From: Ectocarpus siliculosus
Taxonomy: Eukaryota > Sar > Phaeophyceae > Ectocarpales > Ectocarpaceae
NCBI GenBank assembly: GCA_000310025.1
Contig: FN649728.1
Coordinates: 1,928,589 to 1,941,624 of the forward strand
Length of the DNA stretch: 13,036 bases
Direction of reading: 5' to 3'
A program made the translations under genes and the position numbers. Positions 9,531 through 13,036 of the stretch are shown here, one piece after another (the stretch's first letter is position 1; each line of letters opens with the position of its first letter). The notes beneath the pieces were generated by a model. The model searched no databases. It was not told the origin of the DNA and worked only from the letters and a program-made list of their open reading frames with translations.

Positions 9531-12058
9531 GTCGTCGTGACCGCCGGGGGGTGGCGGCACTGCCTTCCCATCCAACCCCACAAACTTGGTGCGGCAGGCC
9601 TCCATCCAAGCGCTACCGCTGTTGCCGCCGCTGCTACCGCTGCTGCTGCTATGGTTGTCTCGGAGAACGTCCGAAATTGACACCTCCTCGAGTACGAAGT
9701 GTTCCCCCGCGGCCACCTAAGCTCGGGAACAAGGTAGAGGGGGAGGACGGACGGGGTTGGTACAGGCTAGCGCAACGGGTAGCGGACAGAGACAAATGGC
9801 AAAACTAAAACCGAAGAAACAGGGCCAATAAAAAGACACGTGTAGTGATATTTATTGGAGTGACCTGTGAAGGGATTGGGAGGTCGTACCTTGCGGGCGA
9901 GTTAGTTCCTCAAAAGCGGAGAAGTTGACAAAAAAAGACGCAACCAAAGGCAAACAACTCAACGAGAAAATAAGAGTCAACACTTGTATATTGTTTGTTT
10001 ACTGTAACGTCGAAGGAAGAAAACAGAAACAGAGGGAAGGAAGGAAAAGAAGAAAGTCCTTGCCCTCAACCCGCAACTTGCCGGACACAACGAGCACCCC
10101 TTTCCCGTATGTAGCAATGTACCGGGGTAAAAACTGGTCACAGGAAGACTGGAACAGCAACCAAACCACAGGAAACTTAGGAGGGTAGCGGAACACCGTG
10201 TGACCACGGAAATCCGTTGCTTCGAAGAGCACGGGCGAGTGTGTTTGTGTAGCACATTTCAATCCGAACCCGAAGTGAAACAAGTCACACAACTCCAGGG
10301 GCCAACAAACTTCCAGAGGAGAGGAGCGATATCATCAAGAAGCTTGTACAATCTTCCACATGAGAGGGAAGGGAGGAGCGATATCATGAAGAGGCTGATA
10401 CAAACTTCCATGAGAGGGAACGGAGGAGGAATACAACCAAAGAGGCTTATACAAACTTCCACATGAAAGGGGAGGGAAGGAGCGATATCATCAAGAGGCT
10501 TCCAAAAAATAACGTGTCAACAAGACGCCTCAACAAAAATCACGCGGCTAATTCACCGGTCGCCGTGGCGCACCTTCACTGCCGCCCACAAGTCTTCCCG
10601 CCGCCCGACGTGGTCCTTGAGAGGTGTCAAGAACGCCTTGTGGTCGCGATCTCCACGATACTGTGGCTGCGATGCGGCCGAAGCATTGAACAAAAGAAAA
10701 ACGGCGTTGTTTTGCAGGGATGTGTAGTCTAGGACTGAAACAGACGATAAATCACTCGGGAACGTGGCCGTAATTCGGGCGAACCATTGAAAGAACGAAG
10801 AATAAAAAATGAACGGTAACATTTTCAAGAATAGATGTGTAACATTTTCAAGAATAGATGTGTGGGGCTGAAGCAGAAGATAATACGCTTGGAAACGTGG
10901 TGGCCGCAGTTCGGCAGAGGAAAATACGAAGCCACATTTGAACAGGGCCCGTTCGCCCTTGCTGTTTCTTCTTGCGTTATTTGTTTTGATGCATACAATA
11001 CGGCAGTGGTGGTCTGTGGGTGGGTTGGCAAGAACAACTCCGGTTGCCCTGACTAAGGCCGGTGAAATCGCGCGCAAAGCAGGTGGAATACTCAATTTGT
11101 CTTACATCCTGAACAGTGTTCGGGTGCCCGTGCGCGGAATAAGACCGACCACATCCCTTGGCACGATGCGGCCACTCCTGTACAAGAATTGTCGTCTCGG
11201 CACAAACCAAAAAAATGAATTATAAAAAAAGAAATGTAGCTACGTCTCTTTCCGTGCTTTCGATGTTGCTTCGGTATGTGTGCGACGGCTGTGGCAATAA
11301 CAAAGAAGAAGAAACAAGTACAGCGCAAACACGCACACCCCTTGCAGGGGGATAGGGAAGAAAAGACGGGGCGGCAATGTATAGTCATGCACCGAACGAG
11401 ATGACGTTAGTGGATGAGAGAAGTAGGAGCTGCGGGGCCACCGCAGTCTACGCGGCAAAACCGAAGCCTGCGAACCTACACGCACGACGCCTTGGACAAA
11501 AATGGCCGTTCGCTCGTCGCGCAACACACCTGCTAGGGTGCCACACCTGCAAGACTTGATCGTCCCAGCAAAAAAAGAGAAGGCGACTCACACTTCATCC
11601 ACAAATTCCACACGCGCCGTGCTAAGGTGTGTGAAAGTCTCCTACCCGACCCTCACCCGCTTTTCTGGCATCTGCAGGTACAACATGTTGGTGGGGTCAA
11701 AGTCCCACAGGAAGGAAGTGTGGTGCAGCCACCGCCCCTTGGTGATGGCCTGCGCGTTGCCGCCAAACTGTTGCGCGCGCGCATGCAAAGCAGATGGACG
11801 AACGAGAGCAGCGACGACATCAACGGTACCGGCCGTAAAGTGCGGCATTATTCAAGAAATTTACCGAGCAAAACCCTTGGGAAACTGGGCCATCCGCGCA
11901 CGCGTTGTGTGACTCTGGTGGTCCTCGCATGGCGAGGAGGGTGAGATGCACCAGTCCCTCCCACCTTGAGGTCGCCGAACACGTAATCGTTCTCCCGTAA
12001 GCCCAGCTCCAGCTCCGGCTTGGTGACCGCACTCCGGAACGCCGGGCCGTAAATGCCT
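9516..12058 (-). CDS. Lipoate-protein ligase (biotin/lipoate A/B ligase family), 3' four exons, partial
   Basis: The enzyme transfers lipoate (via lipoyl-AMP) to lysines of 2-oxoacid dehydrogenase E2 subunits or glycine cleavage H protein, normally in organelles. Proposed exons: A 12058-11965, B 11767-11657, C 10666-10574, D 9716-9516 (stop TGA). The three joins are all phase 0, with donors GTGGGA, GTGAGG and GTGCGC and AG acceptors after pyrimidine-rich tracts. Joined, they give 165 residues. Exon A ends in LRENDYVFGDLK and exon B starts FGGNAQAITKGRW, followed by HHTSFLWDFDPTNM; exon C starts PQYRGDRDHKAFL; exon D starts VAAGEHFVLEEV. This order matches plant-type LplA-like proteins. The Lys ending exon A fits the invariant lipoyl-AMP-binding Lys (Lys133 in E. 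coli LplA). The N-terminal half with the Arg/Gly-rich lipoate-binding motif is not in the window, so targeting cannot be judged. The tail after SISDVL is Ser/Gly-rich and not conserved. Least certain are the A acceptor (two adjacent AGs) and the C-D join. Confidence 0.85.
9611..9650 (-). repeat. Ser/Gly-codon microsatellite in ligase exon D
   Basis: A GCT/GCC-type run on the plus strand, read on the minus strand as AGC/GGT/GGC codons, encodes SSSSGSSGGNSGS in the C-terminal tail of the ligase. The same kind of run encodes the Ser-Gly head of the FNIP-like gene, suggesting independent slippage of the same unit type. Confidence 0.65.
9717..10573 (-). other. Ligase intron C-D (857 bp)
   Basis: Predicted intron from donor GTGCGC at 10573 to an acceptor ending cttag at 9717, preceded by a C/T-rich tract of about 40 nt. 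It contains the 50-54-bp tandem array. GTGCGC is a weak donor; the alternative is that exon C reads on to a TGA a few codons later, ending VRHGDR. The in-phase join to a conserved-looking exon D makes splicing more likely. Confidence 0.65.
10306..10507. repeat. 50-54-bp tandem repeat array, about 3.5 units
   Basis: Units start near 10321, 10373, 10423 and 10477 (last one partial), spaced 52, 50 and 54 bp, with a leading fragment at 10306. Each holds a ggagcgatatcatcaagagg-like string, a tacaaacttccacatga-like string and a G/A-rich end. The third unit has the first string altered to gaggaatacaaccaa. The variable spacing does not preserve a frame, and the array lies inside a predicted intron. 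Confidence 0.85.
10719..10931. repeat. Diverged direct duplication of about 80 bp
   Basis: 10719-10800 and 10857-10931 align from gatgtgt to cgaag. Shared blocks are ctgaaacagacgataa / ctgaagcagaagataa (14 of 16), aacgtgg, and ccgtaattcgggcga / ccgcagttcggcaga. Short gaps are needed. The copies are about 138 bp apart and enclose the exact 23-bp repeat. Confidence 0.65.
10816..10861. repeat. Exact 23-bp tandem duplication
   Basis: Two identical 23-bp units, 10816-10838 and 10839-10861, each running from gtaacattttc to aagaatagatgt. The lack of any difference implies a recent event or an assembly artefact. It lies in intron B-C of the ligase gene. Confidence 0.95.
11768..11964 (-). other. Ligase intron A-B (197 bp)
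   Basis: Phase-0 intron from donor GTGGGA directly after the DLK codons to an acceptor gcgcaacag directly before FGGNAQ. Removing it restores the family motif GDLK-FGGNAQ exactly, which is the strongest single proof of this gene model. Confidence 0.9.
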
Positions 12059-12166
12059 CTGTCCACGACAAACAACAGCAATCAAAGTCCGCTCGGTGGG
12101 AGGTTGGAGACGGGTACCGAATTATCGGGAGTACGACTCGAAGAAAATCACACCCACAGAAGATAA

Positions 12167-12180
12167 CCCCCTCCCCCCCC
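12167..12180. repeat. C5TC8 tract (G-run on the ligase sense strand)
   Basis: Five C, one T, eight C. On the ligase sense strand this is G8AG5, within the predicted upstream intron and followed by further G pairs, so the transcript could form a G-quadruplex. Confidence 0.75.
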
Positions 12181-12286
12181 GGCCTGGCCCGGTGAGAACC
12201 CGGCGTGCTCCGTCCCGGCTTTGTAGGGATGCGAGGTCAATGGTCTAACCTCTAAGGCAGGCAAAACATAAGAGTACGCCTCCCCT

Positions 12287-12298
12287 CCCCCCCCCCCC
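12287..12298. repeat. C12 tract
   Basis: Twelve C preceded by cctcccct, giving a G12 run in the sense strand of the ligase intron. Confidence 0.85.
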
Positions 12299-12433
12299 GA
12301 AGACAATATCACACCCAGTGGCATACTCCAGTATATGTTTTAACCGGTCAATACAATCCCACAAAATAATAAAAAAAACTCGAATCCAAGTAATACGGGG
12401 CGACACGAGATATTACACACACCCGGTGAAGAC

Positions 12434-12447
12434 TGGTTTCGAAACCA
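12434..12447. repeat. Perfect 14-bp palindrome
   Basis: TGGTTTCGAAACCA is its own reverse complement. It could be a binding site for a dimeric factor, but nothing around it supports a function. Confidence 0.5.
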
Positions 12448-13017
12448 AAATGCTACCGCAGTACAGTATCACCGGGGGGTGTTTCTCTGGTGGCGTAAAC
12501 GGTAGTCGTCGTAGTCGTCATGTCGGAGCAAGGGGTAGCCAAGACAAACCACTTCTTATTCCACACCCCGTCCCATCACCTGGTGTAAACCTTGGGTATG
12601 CACAGAACCGGGGGGCGACTACGGGGGCTACAGCCCTCGTTTCGGCGAGAGGCCCGCGTCGCAAGAGGTGGTGCGGTCCAAACAGAACAGCGCCGCATTG
12701 ACTTCTTCGCGCGAGCGCACGCCTCTTCCGAGAAACGAAACAAATACAAAACCTTTTGTGCTTTACTCTCCCCGGAGGCCATATCCTTGCTTGATACTGG
12801 TGTTGTCGGGTTGAATGAGAGTCTTAAGTCCTGCCAGTGGTCGTTGAAGTTAGGTCTCAAGCACGTGTGCATGGGTGTTTCACTTCTCAGATGGAGTTTT
12901 GATTCGACACATGAACAAAAAAAAGCTGTTACCACACCTGCCGATCTCAAATGGACGTGATCGAAACACAAACGCGGCGTTATCCTTCCTTCCATTGGTG
13001 CCGTCCGCGTTATATCG

Positions 13018-13036
13018 CCCCCCCCCCCCCCCCCCC
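13018..13036. repeat. Terminal poly-C tract (C19)
   Basis: Nineteen C end the window. The ligase gene is cut off here without its N-terminal exons, which fits an assembly break in a homopolymer. Confidence 0.9.

Larger units (their letters stand above)
10667..11656 (-). other. Ligase intron B-C (990 bp)
   Basis: Predicted intron from a consensus-like donor GTGAGG at 11656 to an acceptor gcatcgcag at 10667, phase 0. It holds the 23-bp exact duplication and the diverged duplication around it. No other gene is recognised inside it. Confidence 0.7.
12059..13036 (-). other. Upstream intron of the ligase gene and right flank
   Basis: The acceptor gtggacag at 12059, preceded by ttgattgctgttgtttgtc, ends an intron that must start beyond or near the right edge. 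All minus-strand frames were read for the expected preceding parts of the family (Gly-rich lipoate-binding motif; Pro-x-x-x-Met-x-Trp-type segment) without success. Open frames at 12576-12995 (minus) and 12592-12960 (plus) overlap and look random. Contents otherwise: C-tracts, a 14-bp palindrome and a duplicated gtagtcgtc at 12502-12519. Confidence 0.55.

Noticed and set aside
10306-10507. Repeat peptide gene encoded by the tandem array
   Set aside because: Unit spacing of 52, 50 and 54 bp shifts the frame, and the array falls inside a predicted intron.
12576-12995. Minus-strand frame of 139 codons as a possible upstream ligase exon
   Set aside because: It has none of the conserved segments expected in the N-terminal half of the ligase.

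Overview
The window looks like nuclear DNA of a eukaryotic alga, most likely a brown alga or other stramenopile. Two observations support this. The first is a long protein of FNIP/LRR-type repeats with the core W-P-x-x-L-x-x-L-x-F-G-x-x-F-[ND], a style I associate with brown algal genomes such as Ectocarpus. The second is a split gene whose small exons join at GT...AG introns. Gene density is very low, and no bacterial operon, Shine-Dalgarno pattern, phage, CRISPR array or recognisable transposase is visible. The window starts with 15 C and ends with 19 C, so it is probably a whole contig that stops at homopolymers.

Layout. 1-2168: no gene recognised; one diverged tandem repeat near 1060-1200. 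2169-3449 (minus): one intact, uninterrupted gene for an FNIP/LRR-like repeat protein of about 426 residues with an acidic Gly/Ser-rich head; its frame stays open upstream to 3799 without an ATG. 3800-9515: nearly 6 kb with no gene I can support, but with short repeats, a CRE-like palindrome, a hairpin, and a 19-bp repeat family between 7631 and 8885. 9516-12058 (minus): the last four visible exons of a lipoate-protein ligase (biotin/lipoate A/B ligase family) gene. 12059-13036: the next upstream intron of that gene, with C-tracts; the exons for the N-terminal half are not found here.

The ligase is the main result. It is invisible as one ORF but reads through when four exons are joined in phase, and the first junction falls directly after the expected lipoyl-adenylate-binding lysine. 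Its introns carry a 50-54-bp tandem array, an exact 23-bp duplication and an older, diverged duplication around it.

The two genes lie on the same strand about 6 kb apart. Nothing suggests that they work together: one is a metabolic enzyme that attaches lipoate to 2-oxoacid dehydrogenase or glycine cleavage proteins, the other a likely protein-binding repeat protein of unknown role. No tRNA or rRNA was recognised, though no systematic RNA search was possible.
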